Positions 24,758-34,269 of a stretch of 64,000 bases of DNA are shown here, piece by piece. A program made the translations under genes and the position numbers. The stretch's first letter is position 1. Every line of letters begins with the position of its first letter. The notes below the pieces were generated by a model. That model was not told where the DNA came from. It did no database searches and saw nothing but the letters and a program-made list of their open reading frames with translations. This stretch comes from Lachnoclostridium sp. UBA5725. Lineage in GTDB: Bacteria; Bacillota; Clostridia; Lachnospirales; Lachnospiraceae. The DNA lies in the NCBI GenBank assembly GCA_002419585.1, contig DIGJ01000001.1, forward strand, positions 38,661 through 102,660. The letters are read 5' to 3'.

Positions 24758-26248
24758 ATGAGTATACTTTATAAGAGTACTAGAAGTAATGATGTTCAGG
24801 TGACTGCTTCACAGGCAATACTGCGTGGACTTGCTGAGGATGGGGGACTGTTTGTTCCGATGCAGATTCCGAAGCTGGAGGTTAGCTTGGAGACATTGGC
24901 TGAAATGACATATCAAGAGGTTGCGTATGAGGTTATGAAGCTTTTCTTTACTGACTTTACGGAAGAAGAGTTGAAAACTTGTATTGCTCGTGCTTATGAT
25001 GATAAATTTGATACAAAAGAAATTGCTCCGTTAAGGAAAGCAGATGGCGCATATTATTTGGAGTTGTTCCATGGTTCTACGATTGCATTTAAGGATATGG
25101 CACTTTCTATTTTGCCTCACTTACTGATTACATCAGCGCGTAAAAATAAAGTAGAGAATGAAATTGTAATTCTTACTGCAACTTCTGGCGATACGGGTAA
25201 AGCTGCGCTGGCGGGATTTGCTGATGTAGAAGGTACCAGTATTATTGTGTTTTATCCAAAAGATGGCGTCAGTCCGATTCAGGAAAAACAAATGCTCACT
25301 CAAAAAGGTGATAATACAACTGTAATTGGCATTAAGGGTAATTTTGATGATGCGCAAAATGGTGTTAAGGCGATGTTTAACAACAAAGACCTTGAACAGA
25401 AAATGAAAGAAAACGGCTATCAGTTCTCTTCTGCAAACTCGATTAATATAGGAAGATTAGTTCCTCAGGTTGTGTATTATGTATATGCATATACCAGACT
25501 TATGAAAGAGGGAGCAATCAATACAGGAGAAAAGATAAATACAGTTGTACCAACTGGTAACTTTGGAAATATTCTTGCCGCTTACTATGCAAAAAACATG
25601 GGACTGCCAATTGATAAGTTGATTTGTGCTTCCAATGACAATAAAGTATTGTTTGATTTCTTTAGCACAGGCATATACGATCGAAACCGCGAATTCATTT
25701 TAACGAGTTCACCTTCCATGGATATCTTAATCTCCAGCAACTTAGAACGTCTGATTTATAAAATTGCAGGGTGCGATTCAAATCGATGTGCAGATTACAT
25801 GAAAGCACTCACCACAAGTGGAAGCTATGAAATTGATGCGAATATGAAAGCAGAACTTGCAGATTTTATTGGTGGATACGCAGATGAAGATAAGACAGCT
25901 CAGGTGATTAAGAAGTTGTATGAAAGCGATTATTATATCATTGATACACATACAGCAGTGGCAGCAAGTGTTTATTATGATTATAAAGAAGCAAGTAAAG
26001 ACGAAACCAAGACAATGATTGCCTCCACAGCAAGCCCTTACAAATTTGCACGGAGCGTAATAAATGCGATTGATACAAAATATGACACACTTGGCGATTT
26101 TGAGTTGATCGATGAATTATCCTCCCTTTCAAAAGTAAAAGTGCCACAGGCAATCGAAGAGATCAGAAGTGCTTCCATACGCCATAACACGGTATGTGAT
26201 ACGCAAGATATGCAAAAAACAGTAGAAAGCATCTTAAAGTTAAAATAA
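24758..26248 (+). CDS. thrC: threonine synthase
   Basis: 496 residues from ATG 24758, eight bases after AAGGAG; the ATG at 24752 and TTG at 24731 are worse placed. It converts O-phosphohomoserine to threonine with pyridoxal phosphate. The PLP lysine lies in HGSTIAFKDMALSILP, and ILTATSGDTGKAAL is the phosphate/substrate loop. An N-terminal Thr_synth_N domain (about 1-80) is present. Length is that of the long bacterial/fungal form. Monocistronic. Confidence 0.96.
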   Translation: MSILYKSTRSNDVQVTASQAILRGLAEDGGLFVPMQIPKLEVSLETLAEMTYQEVAYEVMKLFFTDFTEEELKTCIARAYDDKFDTKEIAPLRKADGAYYLELFHGSTIAFKDMALSILPHLLITSARKNKVENEIVILTATSGDTGKAALAGFADVEGTSIIVFYPKDGVSPIQEKQMLTQKGDNTTVIGIKGNFDDAQNGVKAMFNNKDLEQKMKENGYQFSSANSINIGRLVPQVVYYVYAYTRLMKEGAINTGEKINTVVPTGNFGNILAAYYAKNMGLPIDKLICASNDNKVLFDFFSTGIYDRNREFILTSSPSMDILISSNLERLIYKIAGCDSNRCADYMKALTTSGSYEIDANMKAELADFIGGYADEDKTAQVIKKLYESDYYIIDTHTAVAASVYYDYKEASKDETKTMIASTASPYKFARSVINAIDTKYDTLGDFELIDELSSLSKVKVPQAIEEIRSASIRHNTVCDTQDMQKTVESILKLK

Positions 26249-26300
26249 ACCAGTTTTGGCATTTTGTTGACATAATTTTGCCATAGTACTAGGGCATTAT

Positions 26301-26395
26301 AGAACTAGGTTAAAGATAGTAGCCAAATAACGCATCACATTTGGTGCGATGGAAATGTTTTACAGTTCTATCGTAGATAAAGGTAGATCTTTAAC
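26301..26395 (+). ncRNA. candidate structured region between thrC and the surface-protein gene
   Basis: GTTAAAGAT (26309-26317) can pair with ATCTTTAAC (26387-26395), CGCATC (26331-26336) with GGTGCG (26343-26348), and AGAACT (26301-26306) with AGTTCT (26364-26369), the last crossing the first as in a pseudoknot. It lies about 100 bases upstream of the surface-protein promoter, so it is not part of that leader. A TTGACA at 26267 has no convincing -10. The rest of 26249-26496 shows nothing certain. Confidence 0.3.
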
Positions 26396-26496
26396 GGAAA
26401 CTAATTAATATTAATCTTATGGGAAGCAAGAAAAAGTGAGCGTTTTAGCCCACTGTAGTGATTGTAAAAATACAACAAAATCTTTGGGAAAAGGAC

Positions 26497-26525
26497 TTGA
26501 CCTTTGATTTGAATATTGTTATAAT
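26497..26525 (+). promoter_or_regulatory. strong promoter of the surface-protein gene
   Basis: TTGACC at 26497-26502, exactly 17 bases, then TATAAT at 26520-26525. The leader is about 128 bases, long for a single gene, and ends in the perfect ribosome binding site AAGGAGG. Confidence 0.75.
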
Positions 26526-26659
26526 CATCTTGTTATTGGAAAGATTATATTTAGGCATAGTGTCTGTATTTTTAGACGAGGGAGTAACACCTTGAAAGAG
26601 ATATGGATGTTTTATGCGTGAATATGATACTCAACCATAAATTTTAAGGAGGAAGAAAA

Positions 26660-29248
26660 ATGAAGAAAAATTTCTTTAAGAAATTGGCTCTCGTTATGGC
26701 TTTAGCTCTTACAGTTACATCCGTACCTGCTACCAGCGCATCTGCTGCTGCAGCACCTGGATTTAAATCAAAAGCTGTTAAAGTTAACGTAGGTCAGACC
26801 AAAAAGTTTAGCACTGCAAACTCAACAAAATACAGTGTTAAATTTAAAATCGGAAACAAAAGTGTAGCAACAATCGCAACAAGCAAAAAAGCTGTTAAAG
26901 TAACAGGTGTTGCTGCAGGTAAGACAACTTTGAAAGCTACTTTCAAAAACTACAAAACAAAGAAAGTTACAACCGCTAAGGTTCCTGTAACTGTTATCGA
27001 AGAAGCTACAACACTTAAATCTGTTGAAGCTAAAGGTGTTAAAACACTTGTTGCAACCTTTAACAAAGCTGTTGATGATACTAAGGCTGTAGTTGCTGTA
27101 ACAAAGGGAAATGCTAAGCCAAGCGTTTCTACAACAAAATGGGCAGAAGACAAAAAGTCTGTTACCGTAACTATGGGATCTAAATTAACAGATGGTACTT
27201 ATGAATTATCTGTTACTGGATTAACCACAGATGCGTTAAAAGGATCTGTATCGGTTAAGGACGAAAAGTTAACTTCTATCGAGTTTATCGGAACTAACTT
27301 AACTGCTGATGGTGAACCAGCTACTGTATCAACAGCTAGCATTGGATTCAAGGTATTGAATCAGTATGGTGAAAAAATGGCTGCTCCTGGTACTGTAAAT
27401 ATTACATCATCATTTGGAGCTAAGGCAGAGCAAAGCGATGCTACCTCTACTTCAAATGGAAAGGTTACATTTACAGTTTCATCTCCTACTTTAAGAGTAT
27501 ATGGTACATCAGGAAGCGTTACCGCAGTTGAAACCAGCACAGGTGTAACCGCTACAGCTACTGTTACATATTCTGCAAAGGCAACTGCAAAGACTATGAC
27601 TGTTAAAGGTCTGTATGATTCTACTGATGCAAAGATTAAAGATATCTCAAAGGGAGATACTGCAAGCAACTTCTTTGTACTTGCTACTATTGCTGATCAG
27701 TATGGCAATGCATTAAATGCAAAAGCATTAAACAACTCTACTATTAAAGCAACTTTAGTTGCTGGTAATACAGGAATTACAGGACCAAATACTACAGGTG
27801 CAAATGCAGTAGTTACAACGTTTGAAGATAAGACTGTAGATGGCGTTGACTATGTAGCGTTAAAGCTTGAAGGTGGTGTTGTTTCTGCAGGTACATTCTA
27901 CATGACTATTGTAAATAATTCTCTTGGATTACTTGCAAACACATCTTTCACTGTACAAAGTGGTACTGTTATCAAAAGCCTTAGCATCTCTGCTAATGAT
28001 ACTATCTATCAGGGTTCTAAGAATGAGTTGAACTTTGAAGCAGTTGATACTGATGGAAATGCTGTAACTAAATATTCTACATTAAAAAATCTTGTTTCTT
28101 TCTCTACCAGTGGTACTGATAAAGTAAGATTTGAAAAGAAATCAGATGGAACAGCTAAATTAGTATATATTCCATCCAAGGATTCTGTTGATAAGAATTA
28201 TCTTACAAAGACATTTACAACTACTGTAAATGACAATACTTCTACAAGCTATTTTGTAAAATCTAATACATTTAACACATATGCTGCAAAAGTTGCTACA
28301 GAAGTAACTGGAGTTAAGAGTGGCACTAAAGTTGCTGTAGCTTCTGGTGGTTCATTAACTATCGATTTAGGCGACCTTGTTGTAGAAGATCAGTACTCTA
28401 ATGTAATGTCTTCTGATGAAGTTAAAGCATTAGATAACCTTTACTACACAATAGCTGGTACAGGTGTAGCTACTACAGTAACAACACCAACCAATATTCC
28501 AGCACGTGGATCAGTTAAAATGAACGGTATTCTTGGAAATACTGTAACTATTAAAAATACTCTTACTGTTGGTTTCTTAAAAGACGCTAAGCTTTCAAAA
28601 TCTGCTGAAATCTCTATCTATACTGTAGATGCTTCTAAAGCAACCAGCTTATCCATTGACTCTATCAAGGATGGCAATGTTGTTAAAGCAGACGGTACCA
28701 ACAAACCTAGTACTATTGTTACACCAGGTGCAATCTCTGTAATCGGTAAGGTTTCAGGATACACTGTTGAGTTACCATCTGACTACTATGTTGTTACTGG
28801 AAATACAGGTGAAAATCTTGGTTCACCTAGCACTACTAACACAGTAGCTTATCAGACTTTGACAGCTACTCTTGATGTAGCAGTTAACACTAGTGATGGA
28901 ACAGTAATGTTGAAAAAAGACTACTCTTACTCCAATGCTGGTGCTAAGATTACAAAGATTGAATCTAATACAACAACTAAAGTTGCACCACAAGTATTAG
29001 ATGCTACTGTATTTGAAGGCTTGTTTACAATGAAGGATCAGTATGGTGATTCTATCGCTGCAGATAAGAAATCTGGTGTGAAGTATGAAGTGATTCAGAA
29101 TATTGCTGTTGGATCTAAAGAAAGTACAATTAAATTCAACAATACAAATAATGTATCTGTATCTACTACTACTCTTGGCGATGAGTTTACTGTAATTGCA
29201 ACATATGGAGACATCTCTGTTTCTAAGACAATTACAATTGCGAACTAA
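26660..29248 (+). CDS. secreted S-layer-like surface protein with Big2 domain
   Basis: 862 residues. A signal peptide with cleavage expected near the SASAAAAP stretch (about 25-35) is followed by a Big2-like immunoglobulin fold (about 36-112) and then several beta-sandwich-like domains extremely rich in Thr, Ser, Val, Ala and Lys, with the recurring motif DQYGNxxxA. There is no LPXTG motif, membrane anchor or SLH domain; the last residues (SVSKTITIAN) lie in a beta domain. Strong promoter, perfect AAGGAGG, a strong terminator and a codon choice richer in GCT/ACT than its neighbours point to very high expression. I infer an S-layer or major surface protein, rich in possible O-glycosylation sites and next to the glycan locus. 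Confidence 0.8.
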   Translation: MKKNFFKKLALVMALALTVTSVPATSASAAAAPGFKSKAVKVNVGQTKKFSTANSTKYSVKFKIGNKSVATIATSKKAVKVTGVAAGKTTLKATFKNYKTKKVTTAKVPVTVIEEATTLKSVEAKGVKTLVATFNKAVDDTKAVVAVTKGNAKPSVSTTKWAEDKKSVTVTMGSKLTDGTYELSVTGLTTDALKGSVSVKDEKLTSIEFIGTNLTADGEPATVSTASIGFKVLNQYGEKMAAPGTVNITSSFGAKAEQSDATSTSNGKVTFTVSSPTLRVYGTSGSVTAVETSTGVTATATVTYSAKATAKTMTVKGLYDSTDAKIKDISKGDTASNFFVLATIADQYGNALNAKALNNSTIKATLVAGNTGITGPNTTGANAVVTTFEDKTVDGVDYVALKLEGGVVSAGTFYMTIVNNSLGLLANTSFTVQSGTVIKSLSISANDTIYQGSKNELNFEAVDTDGNAVTKYSTLKNLVSFSTSGTDKVRFEKKSDGTAKLVYIPSKDSVDKNYLTKTFTTTVNDNTSTSYFVKSNTFNTYAAKVATEVTGVKSGTKVAVASGGSLTIDLGDLVVEDQYSNVMSSDEVKALDNLYYTIAGTGVATTVTTPTNIPARGSVKMNGILGNTVTIKNTLTVGFLKDAKLSKSAEISIYTVDASKATSLSIDSIKDGNVVKADGTNKPSTIVTPGAISVIGKVSGYTVELPSDYYVVTGNTGENLGSPSTTNTVAYQTLTATLDVAVNTSDGTVMLKKDYSYSNAGAKITKIESNTTTKVAPQVLDATVFEGLFTMKDQYGDSIAADKKSGVKYEVIQNIAVGSKESTIKFNNTNNVSVSTTTLGDEFTVIATYGDISVSKTITIAN

Positions 29249-29260
29249 TTAATTAATTAT

Positions 29261-29304
29261 AAGTGTTGCAAGACAGTTTTATAACTGGCTTGCAACACTT
29301 TTTT
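29261..29304 (+). terminator. strong terminator of the surface-protein gene
   Basis: AAGTGTTGCAAG pairs with CTTGCAACACTT around a long loop, followed by a run of T. The insertion sequence begins at the end of this T run. Confidence 0.9.
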
Positions 29305-29440
29305 GGCTCTATGTCAAGTGTTGGGGTGTGATTCTATGAATCACGCTCCATTACTGGATGTAGAGCTATTTTTATGTAGAGGTTCTTAAAAATCTGTTTT
29401 TGGGCATGACAAATAAACCTTCGTGCCAGTCTGAGATTAT

Positions 29441-30614
29441 TTAGTTACAAGAGTGTAAAATACGAGTTCGAAAGCGTTCAAAGTTACGAATACCATATGA
29501 GACACGCTTTAATACCTTAACTTTGTTATTAAATCCTTCTGTTATTCCGTTTGTTAATCCATATTTGAAAGCATTCAGTATGTATTTCGCCCAATGGCGA
29601 TAAGTTGAAGCACAGGTCTCAAACTCTTTGATACCACAACTTTCAGCATTTCTAATCCATTCATAAAATTCAATTCTCTGAATCGAATATTTGGGATTTT
29701 GACAAATACGGTAAAACCATTCCTTGAGCATGTGAGCTTTTCTCAGATCATCATTGTAATATAGCATTAAGTCACATGCTTTTTTGTTTTCGTCTTTTAG
29801 CTTATCATAACGTGCTAATATCAACTTACGACTTCGTTTATAATACTTTCGAAGTGATACAGGCATTGTTTTTTGTAGTCGTTTACGAACATTTTCGATT
29901 GCCCAGGTGACTTGTCGTATGAAATGGTATTTATCAATGATTACCTGAGCATTTGGAAAATAAGCATGAGCTATATCGACATAAGGCTGCCACATATCAC
30001 AAACAAAGAACTTAACACGATACCGTTGGTCGCGATCCATATCTCGAAAGTATTCCGATAAATGAGATTGCGTACGATCAGGCAAAATATCCATAACAGT
30101 ATGTTTCTTTGGATTTACTAAAATACATTGATATTTACCAGTGTCAGCATTACCTTTAAACTCATCAATAGCAATCGTATCCTTTAGAGAAGGACATGAG
30201 TAGCTGATAGTATCAAGTATTCTCGAAACAGTATTTGTAGAAACATTGGATTGTTTTGCTACATACTTAAGTGATACTGAGTCTCGAAGCTGATTAGCAA
30301 TAGATTGAGTAAGCCTGACAGAGCGCTGCTGGTAACGAGCAAGAAAATCGTATTTTTCAAAGAAGCGCTTGCCGCAAGAACAATGATAGAGTCTTTTCTT
30401 TAAGACCAGATAACAGTCCTTTTGTTGAAAAGTCAAATCCTTAATTGTTTGAAGCCTGTAATCATGAATTCTTTTTGTTAAGGCTCCACAGTTATGACAT
30501 TTCTGTTCTTTGGGATCTGTCTGCATATAAATATTCACATAATCATCTGATGGATAATATTTTTACTTTTACATCTTTTAAATTTAGTAATTTATTGATA
30601 CAATAATTATGCAT
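29441..30614 (-). pseudogene. ISL3-family transposase, frameshifted near its N-terminus
   Basis: The main frame (29441-30538, 365 codons counted from a GTG without ribosome binding site) has the N-terminal zinc finger CHNCG ... CSCGKRF, a helix-turn-helix, and DDE-type catalytic residues in AIDEFKG, FVCDMWQPY and TNGITEGFNNKVK. The proper start is the ATG at 30614, seven bases after GGAGG; its frame encodes a typical ISL3 beginning, INKLLNLKDVKVKILSI, and then hits TGA at about 30545. Beyond about 30557 the protein continues in the +1 frame. A single-base loss explains this. A programmed +1 shift is less likely. Confidence 0.82.
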
Positions 30615-30622
30615 TATTGCGT

Positions 30623-30667
30623 CCTCCGAGTGGTTTGTTTGTCATACTGGCACTTGGAGGTTTTTTT
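30623..30667. promoter_or_regulatory. hairpin hiding the transposase ribosome binding site; plus-strand terminator
   Basis: CCTCCGAGTG (30623-30632) pairs with CACTTGGAGG (30651-30660). On the plus strand it is followed by seven T and works as a terminator. On the minus strand the same stem contains the GGAGG of the transposase, so transcripts entering from outside would fold it away. Confidence 0.65.
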
Positions 30668-30919
30668 ATATTATAAACAAAAATGTTGGAGATGTGAATG
30701 GCTATTCACATACCCCAACATTTATTATAGAACCCATAAAGTGAATTCTGCCGTATCAAAATAAAACTGCTCTGAAAAGAGGAGATTAGGGAGGTAAGAA
30801 AGAAGCTTATTAGGGAAATGATGATACAAAACATTATCTAGGAAAGTAACTATACTTCGTTCATTTTGTAGAGAGGGTAAGAGTTAGAAAATGTTTTATT
30901 TACTTTCAATATTTTTATC

Positions 30920-30948
30920 TTTTAAAATTAATGAGAATCCGTTATAAT
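30920..30948 (+). promoter_or_regulatory. possible promoter of the glycan locus
   Basis: TATAAT at 30943-30948 with a poor -35 (TTTTAA at 30920-30925) 17 bases upstream. The remaining sequence 30736-30919 outside the insertion sequence shows no gene. Confidence 0.4.
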
Positions 30949-30985
30949 AAAGAGAGTAAATATAAAAAATATTGTGGGGGCTATG

Positions 30986-32806
30986 ATGTCAAAAGCAAAA
31001 CAACAAAAGAAGAATAGATTATTACTGCCACTTATATTAGTGGCATTTATACCGTTAATTATGTACTATCATGCATATGATACAAAGCTTGATTCCTATC
31101 CATGGTTTGGCACGGCAATGCAAGTAGATGTTTTTTTGTATTATAAAATGGTAGCAATCATTGTACTTAGTATAGCAATGCTGATATGTCTCTTGGGTTA
31201 CTATTATAATATAAAGGTTTCATCTGCAAGCAAATTGAAAAAAGAAAAAGAACTACAGGTTTTCTATTCCTATAAAACATGGATACCACTTATGATATAT
31301 GCAACACTTGGTTTGTTGTCGACCATATTTTCTCAATACTCTTACTGGGGATATCATGGAATGACGCAACAGATGGAGACTGTTTGGGTATTGCTAGGAT
31401 ATGTAATATTAACGTATTATGGTTATGTATTTGTTCGTACCATAGATGATATCCGCACTATCATAAAGTGGGTATTAATCAGCAGTGGAATTGTATGTTT
31501 GATTGGAGCATTTCAAGCATTTGGATTGGATTTTTATAAGTCGACATTTGGAAAGTATACTTATTTACCTGCTTCATTGGTTAACGAAGAAGTAGAATTT
31601 GTATTTGAAAAGGGAAGATCTTATTCATCACTTTATAATCCGAACTATGTAGGCGTATATGTAAGTCTACTATTACCGATTATTATTGTTTTGATTCTTG
31701 TGGACAAGAATCGTAAGATGCTAGTGGCATATCTTTCATTATTGGCTGCTGTTATAATTAGTCTATTTGGATCTGGCTCGAAGAGTGGTATCTTGTGCAT
31801 TGCAGTATCCTTACTGCTTTTACTTGTACTGTTTCGTAAAAAGGTAATTGAGCAATGGAAGCTTTTATTTGTTGGAGTCCTTCTTCTTTGTATTGCATTT
31901 TTTGGAGTAAATGCACTAAAAGGAAATGCACTGATTGATAGTTTGAAAAATGCACTGAATACTACAAAAAGCGAAGCACCTGCACTTTCGAAAATTGAAA
32001 CAAACGATGATAATGTCACCGTTGTCTATAATGGAAATGAACTGGTATTCCAATTTGTGGAGAATGCAAAGAGCCTAGAAGAACAGTTGAGTTTGACCGA
32101 TGGTTCTGGAGAGAAAATTGCAGTTAGCGAAATCGACGATGCGACACTTTCTGTTTTAGATGAACGTTTCCCGAATTTTACGGTGGGATTAGCAACGTAT
32201 CAGGATATCTATTATGTTGATATTAATATCGATGGTAAGGCGTGGTATTTTACAAATCAAGATGGCGATAATACATATAAGTATCTTACCATCGTAGGTA
32301 AACTTGATAAAATTTCGCAGCCAGAATTTAGCAACCTATTTGTTGGTAAAGAAACATTTGCTAGTAATCGTGGATTTATTTGGTCCAGAACATTACCACT
32401 TCTTAAGAAATATGTATTTCTTGGAAGTGGTGCAGATAGCTTTTTACTAGTTTATCCAAACGATGAATATGTCGGAAAGAACAACTATGGCTATGGAGAA
32501 CAAAATATAACCAAACCACATAATCTGTATCTGCAAATTGCAGTACAAACAGGTGTGGTGTCATTGATTGCATTTTTGGCTTTCTATCTAATCTATTTTG
32601 TGACAAGTATTCGGTTGTATATGAAATCAAAATTGGAAACTTATGAGACGCAAATCGGAGCGGCAATCTTAGTAGGAACCTTTGGCTATATGCTGACGGG
32701 AATATCAAACGATTCATGTATAGCGGTTGCACCAATTTTTTGGCTGTTGATGGGTGTTGGAATCGCAATTAATTACCGCTTAAAAAATGGACAACTTGAA
32801 AAATAA
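30986..32806 (+). CDS. O-antigen ligase/Wzy_C superfamily membrane protein
   Basis: 606 residues from ATG 30986 (GGGGG five bases upstream; ATG 30983 or GTG 30974 are alternatives). About 12 membrane segments with the Wzy_C-type region GRSYSSLYNPNYVGVYVSLLLP and a large extracytoplasmic loop (about 320-470) that ends near the conserved region FASNRGFIWSRTLPLL and GSGADSFLLVYPND, with HNLYLQIAVQTG after it. Such proteins transfer lipid-linked glycan to an acceptor or polymerise repeats at the outer membrane face. With a Wzm/Wzt exporter in the same locus a ligase acting on a protein or wall polymer is the more likely role. Confidence 0.85.
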   Translation: MSKAKQQKKNRLLLPLILVAFIPLIMYYHAYDTKLDSYPWFGTAMQVDVFLYYKMVAIIVLSIAMLICLLGYYYNIKVSSASKLKKEKELQVFYSYKTWIPLMIYATLGLLSTIFSQYSYWGYHGMTQQMETVWVLLGYVILTYYGYVFVRTIDDIRTIIKWVLISSGIVCLIGAFQAFGLDFYKSTFGKYTYLPASLVNEEVEFVFEKGRSYSSLYNPNYVGVYVSLLLPIIIVLILVDKNRKMLVAYLSLLAAVIISLFGSGSKSGILCIAVSLLLLLVLFRKKVIEQWKLLFVGVLLLCIAFFGVNALKGNALIDSLKNALNTTKSEAPALSKIETNDDNVTVVYNGNELVFQFVENAKSLEEQLSLTDGSGEKIAVSEIDDATLSVLDERFPNFTVGLATYQDIYYVDINIDGKAWYFTNQDGDNTYKYLTIVGKLDKISQPEFSNLFVGKETFASNRGFIWSRTLPLLKKYVFLGSGADSFLLVYPNDEYVGKNNYGYGEQNITKPHNLYLQIAVQTGVVSLIAFLAFYLIYFVTSIRLYMKSKLETYETQIGAAILVGTFGYMLTGISNDSCIAVAPIFWLLMGVGIAINYRLKNGQLEK

Positions 32807-32827
32807 TAAACAAAGGAGTACTTGTAT

Positions 32828-33115
32828 ATGTGCAATATTCCGGAACGTGTGAAAAGTGAAATTATTTCTTTCGCAAAGCAATATGAAATTGATAAAGTAT
32901 ATTTGTTTGGCTCAAGAGCAAGAGGAGACAATCATGAGCGGAGCGATATTGATCTTGCCTTTTGCGGAGGAATCCACACGGATGAATTTAGAGAATGCCT
33001 TATGGAAAATCTATGGACGCTGTTAAAAGTAGATGTAATTTGTTTGGACGAGATGCCGGATTCTTTTGTAACCGAAGTTGAGAAAGAAGGAATCATTTTA
33101 TATGAAAAAATATGA
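32828..33115 (+). CDS. MntA-like minimal nucleotidyltransferase (antitoxin)
   Basis: 95 residues from ATG 32828, nine bases after AAAGGAG. The nucleotidyltransferase signature GS-x10-DxD is exact: GSRARGDNHERSDIDL. In characterised HepT-MntA systems the MntA protein adds AMP to a tyrosine of the HEPN toxin and silences it. The toxin gene follows with a 14-base overlap. Its position inside a glycan locus is unusual for its function but common for such mobile addiction pairs. Confidence 0.88.
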   Translation: MCNIPERVKSEIISFAKQYEIDKVYLFGSRARGDNHERSDIDLAFCGGIHTDEFRECLMENLWTLLKVDVICLDEMPDSFVTEVEKEGIILYEKI

Positions 33116-33497
33116 GAATTTTTGTACTTGTTTAAATGATTTGAAAAATTATAAGAAATATGAAGATACAAAAGAAGCAGTTATCAAGCAAGGAGTTCTT
33201 TCTCAACTAGAGATTACCTATGATACTTCGTGGAAATTAATGAAGTGGATACTATCAAAAGAGGGTGTTGTCAGTGCAGAATCAGGATCACCAAAGGCAA
33301 TACTTTCTCTTGCATATCAATATGGTATAATTAATGAGGAAGAAACATGGATAGAGCTTCATAGAGATCGTAATCGTTTAGCACATGAATATAGTATTAA
33401 TAACATACTAGATATCTTTGATAAAGTTTTTACTCGTTATCTGCCAATACTGGAAGAGGTGTTAGATAAGATTCCAAAAGAGCGAGCAGAAGAATGA
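33102..33497 (+). CDS. HepT-like HEPN protein (HI0074 family toxin)
   Basis: 131 residues from ATG 33102, chosen over 33078 because AAGGAA is upstream and the protein family starts here. All-helical HEPN fold. It has the complete RNase motif with the AMPylation site, R-x4-H-x-Y, as RNRLAHEY near residues 90-97. It should be an RNase toxin neutralised by the protein encoded just upstream. Family members are also annotated as nucleotidyltransferase substrate-binding proteins. Confidence 0.87.
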   Translation: MKKYENFCTCLNDLKNYKKYEDTKEAVIKQGVLSQLEITYDTSWKLMKWILSKEGVVSAESGSPKAILSLAYQYGIINEEETWIELHRDRNRLAHEYSINNILDIFDKVFTRYLPILEEVLDKIPKERAEE

Positions 33498-33526
33498 AAA
33501 TGAAAAGAATGAAACAGTTAAATGAA

Positions 33527-33585
33527 ATCCTTTTATAGCGAAACGTTATGTAAAAACATGAAAGCTTACAATAAAAGGATTTTTT
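33527..33585 (+). terminator. terminator after the HepT-like gene
   Basis: ATCCTTTTAT (33527-33536) pairs with ATAAAAGGAT (33571-33580), followed by five T. The loop is long, so strength is uncertain. No clear promoter is seen before the sugar transferase gene. Confidence 0.6.
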
Positions 33586-33663
33586 CATATAATTAGAAAT
33601 AGAAATAAGCAGATCTGTAGCCTGCCGTGCTTAAAAAATCAAAGGGATACAAGGAGAAATAGA

Positions 33664-34269
33664 ATGTATAAAGATATAAAAAGATTGCTAGATATCGTGC
33701 TTTCTTTCATTGCTATTATAGTTTTATCTTGGCTTTTGCTGATTTTAGCAATTGGTGTGAAAATTAGTTCCAAGGGGCCGATATTGTTTCGGCAGAAACG
33801 GATTGGAATACATAAGACTTATTTTTATATCTATAAATTTAGAAGTATGCGCGTAGATACACCAAAGGATCTACCAACGCATATGCTGGCAAATCCAAAG
33901 TCATTTATTACACCAATTGGTCAATTCTTACGAATGACAAGTCTGGATGAATTACCACAGTTATTCAATATTTTAAAAGGCGATATGAGTATCGTTGGAC
34001 CAAGGCCTGCATTGTGGAATCAGGATGACTTGGTGGAAGAACGGGACAAATATGGTGCCAATGACATACGACCGGGACTGACTGGATGGGCTCAGATCAA
34101 TGGACGAGACGAGATAGAAATACCACTGAAAGCAAAATTAGATGGAGAATATACAAATAGAGAAGGCTTTCTCTTTGATATGAAAATCATTTTTCTTACT
34201 TTCACAAGTGTCCTGATGCGAAAGGGTGTAAAAGAAGGTGGTACTGGAGCAGGTGAAAATGAGAAATAA
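33664..34269 (+). CDS. initiating sugar-phosphate transferase (polyisoprenyl-phosphate type)
   Basis: 201 residues, the short monotopic form of the WcaJ/PglC-type transferases. One N-terminal membrane helix (about 8-30) and the conserved SSKGPILFRQKRIG, YKFRSMR, SLDELPQLFNILKGDMSIVGPRPAL and RPGLTGWAQINGRD motifs; the catalytic Asp-Glu pair is in LDELPQ. It places the first sugar phosphate on undecaprenyl phosphate. AAGGAG lies nine bases before the ATG. It overlaps the following reductase gene by 11 bases. Confidence 0.95.
   Translation: MYKDIKRLLDIVLSFIAIIVLSWLLLILAIGVKISSKGPILFRQKRIGIHKTYFYIYKFRSMRVDTPKDLPTHMLANPKSFITPIGQFLRMTSLDELPQLFNILKGDMSIVGPRPALWNQDDLVEERDKYGANDIRPGLTGWAQINGRDEIEIPLKAKLDGEYTNREGFLFDMKIIFLTFTSVLMRKGVKEGGTGAGENEK

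Larger units (their letters stand above)
29305..30735 (-). mobile_element. ISL3-family insertion sequence
   Basis: About 1.43 kb. The left end begins GGCTCTATGTCAAGTGTTGG, the pattern of ISL3 termini; the right end (30735 leftward, minus strand) reads GGGTTCTATAATAAATGTTGG, giving an imperfect terminal inverted repeat. Small hairpins lie inside both ends. The flanking eight bases do not match (ACTTTTTT and ATAAAGTG), so no target duplication is visible; the element is old or its ends have changed. It carries one frameshifted transposase gene. Inserted between the surface-protein terminator and the glycan locus. Confidence 0.85.

Noticed and set aside
26340..26500. Scattered resemblance to cobalamin riboswitch pieces (GGTGC, GGGAA, CCCACTGTA)
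   Set aside because: Spacing and order of conserved blocks do not fit, and the region lies upstream of the surface-protein promoter, so it would not be in that leader.
29441..30538. Transposase taken as intact from GTG 30538
   Set aside because: That GTG has no ribosome site, and the typical ISL3 N-terminus is found upstream in another frame behind a good GGAGG-ATG.
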